This document shows, piece after piece, positions 1 to 12,400 of a stretch of DNA of 45,247 nt. The stretch covers positions 94,764 through 140,010 of the forward strand of contig NW_003113975.1 in the NCBI RefSeq assembly GCF_000003605.2, written 5' to 3'. The translations under genes and the position numbers were made by a program. The notes beneath the pieces are model-generated. The model saw only the letters and a list, made by a program, of their open reading frames with translations. It did no database searches and was not told where the DNA came from. How positions within the stretch are numbered: position 1 is the stretch's first letter; each line of letters starts with the position of its first letter. Origin of the DNA: Saccoglossus kowalevskii. Its lineage: Eukaryota > Hemichordata > Enteropneusta > Harrimaniidae.

Positions 1-575
1 CAAGAGCAAAGATCAAGGAATCCGATGTCATCGGGTGATTCACGCAAGTGACCCTGATTGTACATGACATTGATCAGAATTGATTGCTTCCGTGGCTATT
101 TAGAATACTGAACCCTTAAAACACACATTATTGTAACAACATTATCACATTCGTGACAGCAAGGCATATGTCAAGCAGTAATGACCTTAAGAATTCAAGG
201 ATTAAGAACATATATGTTGGTTCTATTTGATAGAGTGTTAGAGCAGTTAGTTCTAACTCATTCATCAATGCATTCTTCTTCAAATATTTGTCATTTGTTT
301 AATGATTATTGATTCACAGGTTAAAGTCAAGTTCGTTTCCGTTCTATATATAACATATAACCACATTTGTTGTTGTGACATTTGTTGTATGTATGTATAT
401 ATGAAAAAAGCTGAAACATTTAGTTCGTCAACAGAGACCTCGGGATCAGAGTTGATGACAGTAAATCTGACGGAAATCTTTCTCCGATCAAATGAATACT
501 GAGCGAGAGTGTACGTATCTGCCTCGTTTCAGTTTTTCGTGACCTCAGAAGTCTTCTCGTAAACTGTAAGGGTTA

Positions 576-718
576 GTGCATACACAACGTAGGTCATATT
601 TTTTTCACTTATTCAATTTCGTTATTTCCTAACACATATGTCAGTCGTGACTTAAGCTGCAAGGATGACTGCATACACAATATAGGTCATATTTGTATTC
701 ACTTTTCTAATTTCGTTT
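576..718. repeat. Diverged two-copy tandem duplication, period about 94 bp
   Basis: The segment at about 576-625 (GCATACACAACGTAGGTCAT then a T-rich run and TTCACTTATTCAATTTCGTT) recurs at about 670-718 with a few substitutions (GCATACACAATATAGGTCAT, TTCACTTTTCTAATTTCGTT). The two copies are offset by 94 bp. No function is evident; it looks like an old local duplication. Confidence 0.6.
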
Positions 719-3700
719 TGATCTGTGTGTTATGAGTATTGTCATTTGTCGAAGCTGATTTAATTGACTTCATTGGTGTGCGTGCTCGTTTTTTTGTCAA
801 TTAATGATAAACCGTTAGCGTTTCCTTGCGCCGAGTTATACACTATATACTGCCCATCGGGGTTTGTCCACGGCAATACCTTGATATTCAAATAGTAATA
901 AACATAAAGACAATATATTTTATATTGATGGCCAATTAACTCACAGGTCATTGGACACAGTGTCGTAGGATATTGCGCTTAGATACATCCTGTGTTGGTC
1001 ACATCTTTGGAAATAAGAGTTTCTTTCGAATGACTCGTTTAACTTTGCATATTTGAAAATTTGAAAACAATTATAAATGATTACTCTACAAACACGTATA
1101 ATGTCTGAAAGTTGTAAACTGTATAACGCTTTATGCCAATAAGATATTAACCACCATAGTTTGTAAAAGCAAAAATAAAGGGTTGTAGAAAGGTATATAG
1201 AACAATGCTGTCTGCGTACAAACATACGTACCTGTAAGCATAGCGTGGGTGCCCAATTAATAGACTTGAACGACCTCGTGTTTTTGGAATATGGCATCAA
1301 ATTGTTTTGTCATTATATTTGTTTATTAATTTGAAATTAACAACAGATAATGGGTTAATGCAATGCAAATGTATGCTATATTGGTGGGTATAGACATAAT
1401 GAATCGCCTCTCCCTACTAATGTCACCGCGTCTCTGTGTCTCTGTTTCTCCAGACCATTTGAAGTCCCTGGCGTAATTGATTGCCAGAGCGTACAGTGTT
1501 TTAAAATACAAGATTCCATTAAGAATTCTACATGTCATGCCACTCCTAAGATAGACATTGCAAAGCACAGTGCGGAAAACCCCCGGGATGAGCATTTCGC
1601 ATATGTGCGGAAATTAAGACTGTTGTATCACAGTGATCCTTTAGCACTTTGTACTTATTGAAGGAAATGCAATCACATTTGACTTCAGTGTCATTGTTTT
1701 CTGTCCCTGTATTGACTCGAGGCGTACATGCATTCAAGTATACACCCATGCTGATATGTCTGTACACATGTGAATGATATGTGGAGACGTGTATAATGTA
1801 CATGGTTTATTCTTAAAAAATTAGAAAAAAAGCAGGTCACACCTATTTAAATGTGTTTTTGTTGTTATTGAATGTGAGATGCACATTTAATATTTATCTC
1901 TAATGTTTTATTCAGAATGACAATTGATTCTCTCCGCGAAGCGATTAGTAATCGTAGTCAGAATGTGTTTAAATTAAAGTTCAATGATTGGTCTATGCTT
2001 CCGCATGTCTCATATTATCACCATATTATACTTAAATACAGTGATATGATTTCTTGCTTACTGCTATTATATGTCGTTCATCATTGACCCAACATACTGT
2101 TAATTTTAAAGGTTTCCAGACATACCACGCGATTATGAACTGTTGATTATTGTATCTTTATAACAATGTATGTTTCAGGCCTTTGTAAATGTGCATGCAT
2201 ACGGGACAAGGTAGACCACTAGTTGGCGAGACGAATTGTAATGTATGTGACAAGTATAGCATGAAGCCCCCGTATGACTATTCTGGGATATAAAGTACGA
2301 GACATAGTAAAACTGTTATGAGGTCCATAAGTTTTGACTTGAGTAAACGGATGTCAAAGCACTGTTCATTCCGGTCGAGTTGCCACTGGTCTAAAATACA
2401 ACGCTGACGGAATGGCGATTTATTCGACAATGGAGTCATTATTATATCACGTGACGAAGTTCTTTTAAACTATCCTTGAAGATATACTGGCATGTTTGTC
2501 ACATGATACTATTCGGTAATACGCATCCAAACCGTTAAAGTAATGTATATGCTACATTCGTACATGTTTCCGTGTAAATCAATATCATACGGAAACTTTT
2601 ATAGAACTAAGTGCAAGAACAGAAGGCCTATATACGAAATGTTGGTGACAGGCATCAGTCTGAGTTAGATGATGATCAGTGCAATGTGATGTTGGTAAAG
2701 ACCATACAGACACACCCAGTTTACTCAATATAAATAGAATCCCATAGGACATTATTTGGCTTTGCTAACTCTCTTATCGTCATCATCTGTAAATTTCATT
2801 TATTCCCAATCTTGTTTACAGAGTGTGAATCGAATGTTATTCAACTGATTACATTTCCCAATATAGATACATTTATAAGAGAAATGAGCATATGACGAAC
2901 ACGGTGAACCCTTTTACCTATCACCCCTCTTTTAAAGGTTTAAATCACCTCAGGTGTGCCGCGTATACATAATGACACATTACCCAGGGTTGTGTTACAT
3001 AACCACATGTTTTCTATGTGTGTGTTTGCTGATATCCGCCATTCAGCAATGGGTCTCAGTAACGAGAAGCTTTATCTAACTAAAATTCTCATCGGAGCAT
3101 AACGTAAGTTTAACTATCTCAATCATCATCAGTATCACATTGTGAAATCTATACTCCATTATCCACGCCGATGCTTTTACTGAAATAGTCTAAACCTCAT
3201 GGCGCTTCAGTAATAGCCGTTTCTATAAATTCTTCACAATCACTCCTGTAGTTAAATGCCATTTATTCCATTGCATTACTAATGCAAACAATGAAGAACA
3301 TACGCAAGACATCCTCGTGCTTAGTGCTCGGCACTCAGACAGTATTGAGATGCGCAAATAAAGCATTAACATCGTAAACATGACATAACGGGTCTGTCTC
3401 AATTAAATTAGATCAATGGAAAGTAATTATAACTTGTTCTCTCGATGTCTCCACTAGTGACATGATTACTCCCAAGATCCTGTCCTAATGTCAAACAACA
3501 AATTTAGATTGCTGTCTAACTATTCATTCCAGGTATATGATGTACTTACATGACAGGTTATTGCGTGACAATATTGTATATTAAGAATGAGATGTATCTT
3601 TAAATAGATGATAAAGAAGACATTTTAGACATGTCATTATATACATATTCAGAAACTGGATACGGTAGTTGTTTAAACAAATGTGGTGATTTTGGGGAAT

Positions 3701-5246
3701 TTCATAATATCGACTAGATGTTTACTTGAAAAACGACATTTTTGGTTTGAAAAAAGCATACAAAATAAATAAATCAAGCATCATTCAAAATATCTATTCA
3801 TTAAGATGAACAGAGGACCAGAATATATTTACATTGGCTGTCTTTAATCAATAGTATGCAGTTTTGCATAAAGATTACTGTTTTTTGTTTTATGCTCATT
3901 TCTATTGTTCTGTTCAAGTTTTCACAAAATACAAAAAACTAGATGTTTGAAAATTTCAACACAATCGAAAACGGCGAGTTGAAGTTATTGTCGAATCTCC
4001 TGTTGAATGTCGCAAAATGAACAGATATTCACAGTTATAATAACATCACCTTTGTGCCATAGTTATCATATAAATTTCAAATGCCCGAACAGCTACTGGA
4101 TTGTTTTAGTTTGTTCAATGTGTAGTCAAAAGTTATGCGCACTACACTTAATGTGGACATTCTTCAGATATTCATAATGTAAAACGCATACAGGTTTGTC
4201 AATAATACATTAAAAGTAGTATTCCCGACCATTTTTGAGTGTGTTACACTGAGTTATCTTATCACAGCATGGTGTGTTCTTTTCAAAAAAAAGGGAAAAA
4301 TAGCGAGTTTAATCAAAAACCGCCTTAAAGGTCCATTTCAATTTTAAGAAATTATATACCGCAAGTCAAAAACCTTGTGTGAATTCACATCTGCTAGGCA
4401 CAGTCATGTCATTTCAAGGAAGCTTACAAATGTATCTTTGTGTCACTATTGTATTCACTACACTATAATATACCGCGACTGAAAGTATATCAAAATGCAG
4501 CCTTGGGTACGAAAATGAATTGAGTTTTAACAAGGTCATTTACACTGCATCGACAATAATAAACAGTTGGGGCCTAAACTAATGATGTTATTGTAAATAT
4601 AATATTGTGTACAGTCATATACCAGTTGAATGAAGCATGTATGCGGCGTATATATGTATATATGATCAACACAGGTTTTGGGCAATTGTTTAGAGTATAA
4701 CACTGAGATATTCTTATTATAAGCAATCCCAAACATATAATGGTATATCAAGCTGAGCATCATAAGAGTTAGATTAAAATATACATTATGTCCTATAGAT
4801 CGATGTATCACACACCAATAACTTGTTTTAAATATGTCATCATACGATTACCCTTTGTTTGGTTTATAAAGTTACAATATAAGTAAATATGTATATTCCA
4901 TACAACCCCCCAGAGACGGTATGAGGTGAAAATCTATAACAATAATACTTTTCTATCCATTCTTGCATAAAAAGTAACACTATTCTAATTGCGCAATACA
5001 TTAATTGAACTGTCTATGCATGCATGCACCAAGTATCTCGAGATGAGTCTGTATTCATCTCTTGTAGATCACTGAATGTTTGAGTAGATGCAATATATGA
5101 TAATAGTTGATATATACTGTAATATAATATAATAGGCGAGTAATAATCATGAATACATTTTCTAACTAAGCTTAGCTTGCATTACCTAATGTATGCACTG
5201 CGTAAACTCTACATCTCCAAAGGAATCTTCTAAATAAGTTTAATTG

Positions 5247-5296
5247 CGTAATGCACATGTAAACTTGCTTAGACACCAACGCATATGTGCATTACG
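5247..5296. repeat. Short perfect hairpin
   Basis: CGTAATGCACAT (5247-5258) is followed after a 26-base loop by its exact reverse complement ATGTGCATTACG (5285-5296). It is a 12-bp stem in otherwise unremarkable intergenic DNA. It could be a small MITE remnant or chance; no flanking duplication was identified. Confidence 0.5.
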
Positions 5297-6210
5297 TATT
5301 CAGTAACTTTCCATACATAATCCGATGATATTTGTATACTTACTTGTATGTTGAATGCAATCATTGTTTGAAGCAGTAACCCCATCCCACCAAACACATA
5401 TATGGTATAATAAAAAATCAAATTCATGGCTTGCATTAATATGTTCTTGGGGTGAATCGTGATATTCACGTATAAGCGAATTATAAAACCACAGTCAATT
5501 ATTTGTAATATTGAATCTCGTAAATATGCCATACCGCACTAGTTTCACCTCTGTTTACATTTGATATATTCCCATTAATATCAGTAGTTCACAGTGCCAT
5601 GCAACGTCGTCATGCTACTATCATTGCAAAGCTTGTGCAATTTATACCCATTGATATACCATTACATGCACGGTTCTCTGTATCGTGGAGACAATTATTC
5701 CTGATGCGGGGACTTTTATTACTGGGCATAACAATTGGTGGCTAGGCAAAGCGTGTAATCTACGTGTTTGCTGAGAATATGTTTATATGTAGCAAACGAA
5801 CCCTCGATACACATATCACCAATATTAAATGTCAAAACATACATTATTATCTTCAATTATGTCATCAGATGACGAAAGTTTCTATCGCATTAGACCATTC
5901 ATTGAATGTATATTGGCGTGTACGTGTATCTTAGAACAAACGGATAGGTGTGTACGTCAGATGTGGAGTAAAAAAACTTGTTTATATTAAACAAAACCTA
6001 GTTTGATGATGATTCATTGTATTTGTCCTCCAACACGTGTATTCTTTAACTTGTTTAAACCAGAAACAGTACAGTCGCAATATAGTGCCGCTATTTCTAG
6101 TATACAAATCATTCCATCTTGCCAGAATTGCCTGAATAAAGAATGTCAAATTGCCTTCATGGCGGGGACCGGATATAACGAAAGGGTTTCAGCATAAATT
6201 TCCAGCATGA

Positions 6211-6224
6211 GTTGCTATGGCAAC
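6211..6224. promoter_or_regulatory. RFX-type X-box palindrome upstream of the GPCR
   Basis: GTTGCTATGGCAAC fits the X-box consensus RYYNYY-N(1-3)-RRNRAC at every defined position, as two half-sites around a 2-base spacer. It lies 194 bp upstream of the GPCR start codon. RFX factors bind this motif and commonly drive ciliary and sensory-neuron genes in animals. The match is seen directly; that it regulates this receptor is inference. Confidence 0.55.
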
Positions 6225-6289
6225 CTGGAAGACTGTCATGACTACTGATTAACGAATAGTAGCTTCTGCATAGGAAGGTTTATATCCGC

Positions 6290-6357
6290 TACGTCAGGAT
6301 CCGACACTATTTTCGTTTCTGACGCAGTTTATGTATAATAGGTCTTTTTGAGCCAAT
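6290..6357 (+). promoter_or_regulatory. Possible core promoter of the GPCR gene
   Basis: Upstream of the first coding exon are a CRE half-site (TACGTCA, 6290-6296), a TATA-like TATAATA (6334-6340) about 80 bp before the ATG, and a CCAAT box (6353-6357). The transcription start is unknown and each motif is short, so this is only a plausible promoter placed by position. Confidence 0.3.
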
Positions 6358-6417
6358 GACAGACAAATTGCTCATGCGCTGTTTATCGTTACAGGAATGT
6401 AAACATATACTAGAAAG

Positions 6418-6462
6418 ATGGAACCGGACAGCCAGGTTTCTGTTTATTCTCTTCCTTCCACG
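6418..6462 (+). CDS. GPCR coding exon 1 (N-terminus)
   Basis: It encodes the first 15 residues (MEPDSQVSVYSLPST) and ends in phase 0 at the donor GTGAGT (6463). The start is supported by an in-frame TAA at 6400-6402 just upstream and by a phase-0 join to exon 2. This exon is too short to appear as a stand-alone ORF, so it is somewhat less certain than the TM exons. Confidence 0.65.
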
Positions 6463-9400
6463 GTGAGTACGATTTACATTTATTTGGCAGTTTGTTTTAC
6501 TGGCTTTTTCGTGAAAAGTGTGTGTATTTTATCATTTGTATTTTACTTACCTTTATAAACTGTTGAAGATATTGTAATATTATATATTGTTTTGAATGTA
6601 AATTGATGTGATATCGATGAGTTAGATTATAGTTATTAACCATAAATTAATATAACTTTTTTAAAGTAGTATACCTATTTCGGTCAATGAAGGTTTGATT
6701 TCTCCACATTTTCAGTTTGAAAAACTGTTTTTTAATATGAAGAAAAATTAGTTTTTGCTATAGAATGGTCCTAGAATTGTCAAAAAAATATTTTTAAAAT
6801 ACTATAAAATGTTGAATAAATTATGGACAAAATGACGTTATTTATTGAAAGAGTTGGTTTTCGATTTCAACTACTTCATGAATGAGTAAATGTTCTAACC
6901 GAGAGGATGATAAATAAAGAACACGTATAACGGAACCCTGCATTAATGCAGTGAGTAATTCAAAAACTGCCTTGTTTGAATCGTCCCATAAATGGCAGTG
7001 CATGGCAAAAATCACAGGGGAGTCACATTGCAATACATGATCGATCGCCCTAATGATTTATTGAAGCGGTATAACGAGTTCGGAGAATGAATCAATGCGA
7101 AAATGTGTAAGACTGCTTCCTAATATTATTTTAATTTCACTTGCCTTGCACATTTATAGGTATTCCGTGTCGCTGGTCCCGGCGGATAAGATGGGATAAA
7201 TGTAATCCATATAATTACAATCAATTTTAATAGAAATTCGTCATTCTCATTTGAACGTTGACTTTAATACATGAACAAACTGGCTTGAATATAAAGACTG
7301 TATCTAATGATTTAGCCCCACAGCGCCAGTCGGTATCTATTCATAAAAAGAAGAACTCTCGCCAACGTCAATAAACGGTAGTAAACAACAGGGAGTCTGT
7401 AGCTTCTAATATGAAAACTTCAATTCAGGCAATGCGTATGGCTTCGTCAAACTGGGTATGCCATTAAAATTGTCATAATTCAAGAGCAGATTTTCCTATA
7501 ATTAAAACTATGTGGTTAAAGGTTCTTGTTCGCAAATTGCGCAGAGAAAATCACGTTACTGAGACTTTCGTACTACTTGGTTACTCTTGGATCAAACAAC
7601 TATTAAAAGCTACACGTTAACAGCAATCAACTCTGCTCTGAAATCTAATTATCGATATTAGTTTGTATCATGGGTTTCCTGGTAATTGCAACGTGACTTG
7701 TAATGCTGAGTGTTCAGAACTATGTCGGGTTGAGGCAATTGTTGTTGATGTGATTTGTGACACTGCACAACTACCAATCCACTTTGTACAATGCACCGAA
7801 AACATACGCTCGTGCCGCTAAGCGTCATATTAAAGGGGGGTCCGGGAAAACAACATACTGCTCCCAGATGAATGAGCTCCACAAATATAGGAGAATATAA
7901 TTTACATTTTACTTTTCATTCTCCAGATATTCAATTTTTCACAGTATTATGTAGATTCTCCAGCAAAAGGATTATGGGCAAAGTGTGACATCATAGTCAC
8001 TTTTGTGAACAATTGAGAAAGTGACTTTATCTGATAATTGTAAAGTACTGATGCGAACTAGTTCAACTTTTCGGTGCAAATGTTGCAAATATTGTAATGT
8101 TGTATATAAACTGTATAACCTCGTCAATATATAATACATGAAGCATAGTACATACATATTTTCAGCTCTGTTGCCATGAAAACTGTTTTATATGTATGCC
8201 TGGCATCGGTACATATATGTGTTACACTTTCAACGAATTAGTTATAGAAGAAATTATTTTCACATTTTTACCCATAACCACCGGGTTACTTTACTTATAA
8301 CCCCTTGTTCGAAAATTAAGGTGGTGGACAGCATAATACTGATGAAAATATGAATATATAGAAACTGAAAAGTGATACAAATATAAATGACAGTTTTTTG
8401 CACTTGTACAGCTCTTTCGTCTGGAGGAATATGTTGTTATTTATTGTATCGATCGATCTGTCTATATTTTTACAGGAATCTGACGTGGTCATTAACACGA
8501 CAACGCCATCTGGTCTAGATTCAAGCGATGTAGCTTACTACATATTCTACCTTTCCATATTATTCCTCATCACCTTGGCGAACATATTCGGCAATTTGTT
8601 AGTAATTACTTCAGTGGTCCGTTTCCGTCATCTACGAACTTCTTGTAACTACTGCATTGTGAATTTAGCCGTATCTGACTTGTTGATGGGAATCATTTAC
8701 ACACCATATAATATCAGTCATATGGAAGTGCCGGAGATCCAAAAGACCATGGGTGAGTAGACTACATTGCGACGAGCAAGGCTTTGCACTTCCTTTTTCA
8801 TTCCAAAATCGAATAGTCTAGGTATATGAAATCATTGGGAAATGCAATCACACAGTCTTATGTGTGACATTTACATATTCATTCAGATATCAATGTCATG
8901 ATTCCTCATGTTGATGTTGATATGTACGCTTTGGGGAGAAACGAGACAAACCCAGCTAAATTAGGAACAGGAAGTGGGAACATATCTCAGGGCATCAATA
9001 AAGTGTAATGGTTGTGAAAATACGATTCACAGAATTGATATTTATCGTTTTTATCGCATCAAGTGCAATCATTATATACTACAAACACTCGCCAAAAAAC
9101 CAATGTTGTCAGTGAAAACAACCCTTCAACTTAGTGTAATCATCTGGGTCATTCTTTTTATCGGTTCTTGGAATTCAATACCACAGTGTAAGTACGCTGT
9201 AAAGTAACTCAAAATAAAGAATCACACGGATCGAATCAAGGTCGCATCGTCGGTACGTCATAACAATATCAGTAGAAACGCCTACCGTATTGCACGCATC
9301 GTAATCAGGACTCTTTGTAGGGAGTACTTACATTCGTACGAATTGGTAACAAGGAATCATGATGATACAGCTTTCTACGCAGAGTGCATATATAGAACAT

Positions 9401-12400
9401 CCACAGAGAGTGAAATTGGTTTTCGGCCACCAGCTGGCACCTTAGTACCTCACTCATAACATATTCATCGATTTTACCAGTAAGAGAAATAAACAATCTG
9501 TTCAATCAAAAATTAATGTTGACGTAAATTGTCACAGGTTAGAAAGCGTTACAGCTTTTTTCACTTTGAGGCAAAATACATCTAATGACATTCGTTCGAC
9601 CTTCACTTGATCCGCTCTTTATATCTTCAAATATCCGTATAATGACAGCTTTCTTATTAGCTTACTCAGTCATGCGAGCAAATCTCGTGTTACGATTTCT
9701 AGAGATAATTGATGCTGGTGAGATTACAAAGGTTCACTTGGTTTCTCTATCATAATGATATAATGCGTAATACATAACCATGCATTACGTGCCCTATGAT
9801 GAGAAATTAAATACATTGCCAATCAGTCGAAGTATGTTGTCGTCAGCTTGGTATTTCATCTTTCTCACGGAAATAAACAAACAGTATACACGACTTGATA
9901 CGAATTCTTTTGAATCACAAAATATACGCATTAGTTCCCTCTCGTCATTAATAAACATCAATTGCACGATATACGTCTATTGTAAATGCCATGGGGAAAT
10001 GACTTGTAGTGTAGCCCTCATTTACATAATCACCCGTGCTGACATGTTGTCGAAAAGGTTCAAGTGTATATATGTCATATAAACTCATTTACGCAGTCGA
10101 CCACTTTACTTTCACTACGAGATTCCGCGTTATGCGTAAAATCGAACGCAAAAACAAGACGAACACATATAGTCCACTCTCATCGCCATAGCAACAAAAC
10201 AGCAACATTGCCAGCTGACTGGTTTGCAATACGCGTCTTAAGATCGTTCCATGCTTAGAAGTTCATTTTACGAGGTACGCCGTTCGGGTAAATGAGCACA
10301 TTTATAAGCGTTGTGACACTCGCCAGACACACTGTTGATTGTTTCCTGGCATTTCAGACTATGCCAGTACATACACTTTGTTTGGATAAATTTACCATTG
10401 ATTATATAGCAATAAATAAATTGCATCGTGATCAATTTATATTCAACACGTGACTATTAGTTTGATCTCTCCTAGTGAGGTACATAGCAAATCAGTCGGC
10501 AACTTAGCTGGCAATGTTGTTGTTTTGGTGTTTGGAACATTATGGCGGTGACAGCAATACTGTGCTATAATCATTGGATTGTGGTCGATTTTGATGTATG
10601 GGTATCTCAAGGCTATATTCTTTAAAAGATAGGCATTTCGACGTTGAGCTATTTGAAAAAAAAAATTAAGTTCAAAATCAAATAATTCTTGCGGCAAACA
10701 TCAGCGCCATAAAACTCAATACGCGTGATCTCACACTGAACGGGAAATCATCTATTTATTTTGTAGCTTTCTGTATTGCAGTGGCGAAGCCCAGACATTA
10801 GTCGATTTGTCAAATACGTCCTTGAGAACGTTTACGCAGGTATATTCAGTTTACGAAAAGTTCAGCAGGATATCAATTAAGATTATTTCTACCCACAATA
10901 CACCATGCGTTTATAATATCTGGCAGTACATACATTGAGAAGGGTACGGGCTCACCATCAATTGTAAATTTGCATAAATGAATATTTATAACTAGGTTTG
11001 TATAAATAGAACTCAATGTGTAAGAATGTAAGAATATATATATATATAATTTCGCTTTAGATTTAGATTTTGAACAGATGTTGTGAATATATTATAGTTA
11101 TAATGTTCATTATTGTCAGCACGTGCAACCGAAATAATTAATATTGATAAACATTTAAGAATGATTTATTACAAACTGAAATGAAATGTATTAGATAGAC
11201 CGAAATGATAAAAAGATACTGATACAAGTTATGTTAATATAGTAGGAACTTTTTCAATGCACATTTCAGTTCAAGAGAATTTACTTTCAGCAACACACGG
11301 ATGTTTTATATTGTGCGAATTCCACGTGGTTTTACACGCATTTATAGAAATATCGATATCACCACAGCTTTAGCGAGAACTCGCATATGTCAGTAATCTA
11401 AATTCGCACAACATAAATCACGAGTAAATCTCGCTCTTCACGTTTGTTTGTCAGCAAGAAAAATAATAGAACACTCACATGTCCTCTAGTGTTAGCAATC
11501 TCTCTATATTAAAGTTTGATAAGGTACTTATTGATTCTCGTTGAGGAATTGTACTCGGCAACATTCAGTGAATATAATTATGTTCTCGCCAGCAGTCATG
11601 ACAGAAATGATTGTTCGTATTCACTGAGAATTATATCGCTATAGGCAAGTAATTACTGGATGAATGGATGAAATAATAAGTTTTTGCACGCAATATTTAT
11701 TGTTGGTTTAACAATATTCATATTCAAATTCAAATTAGCAGTGCATTGAGTAACTTATTCACTTTGCTTTAACACTGACCGTTAGTGCCATATAGCAATA
11801 CAATTATTGTCATCACTACTTATCTAGATCATGGAATAATATGCATGTGAGTAAAGAACTGTACACACATGCCTTTATTCTTTGTGACAGTGACCTATTT
11901 AATTTTTAATTTAATATGTTTACATATCTGATTATTCATTGTCAAGGCTTAATTTAGATTTTTTGCAAACGTCTCAGAGTGTGGGTTTTTGTTTTTGGAA
12001 TAATTGTGTGGGTAACCGTGAATCTTTTAGTCGAATTTTCCAAAAGTCATTTTACCGAATAATATTCTTAAAATTGATTTATGCAAAAAATGATGGTATC
12101 AACGGGGTCGACAACGTGAGACGACTGAATCATATGTATTTATCTATACGATTGTTAATATCATTCGAATGACATTGTTAACATGCTATGAGAACTTATT
12201 GTACATTTACATATGTTCATTTAAATACATTGAATTTGTCCCAAAGGCCATTATTTTCATACTTGCCTCTTTCTGTGATCCCCATTATTTCACTTGATAC
12301 TGATTATACTTTGTATTGAATCATATACCAATAATGTGTCTCGGCTATACACCATTCTTAATAAACTTACGTACATTATATATACTAATATACTACATTA

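Larger units (their letters stand above)
1..6200. other. Intergenic region with no recognisable gene
   Basis: This is AT-rich sequence with only short, low-complexity open frames on either strand. None resembles a known domain, has codon-like composition or is flanked by matching splice sites. It contains a diverged tandem duplication (576-718) and a short hairpin (5247-5296), annotated separately. It is the 5' flank of the GPCR gene, so distal enhancers are possible but cannot be recognised by eye. Confidence 0.6.

Noticed and set aside
8398-8475. In-frame extension upstream of GPCR exon 2 with its own ATGs (LFIVSIDLSIFLQ, signal-peptide-like)
   Set aside because: It reads through the polypyrimidine tract and acceptor TTTTTACAG; the phase-0 exon 1 at 6418 with an upstream stop is a better start, though an alternative first exon cannot be excluded.
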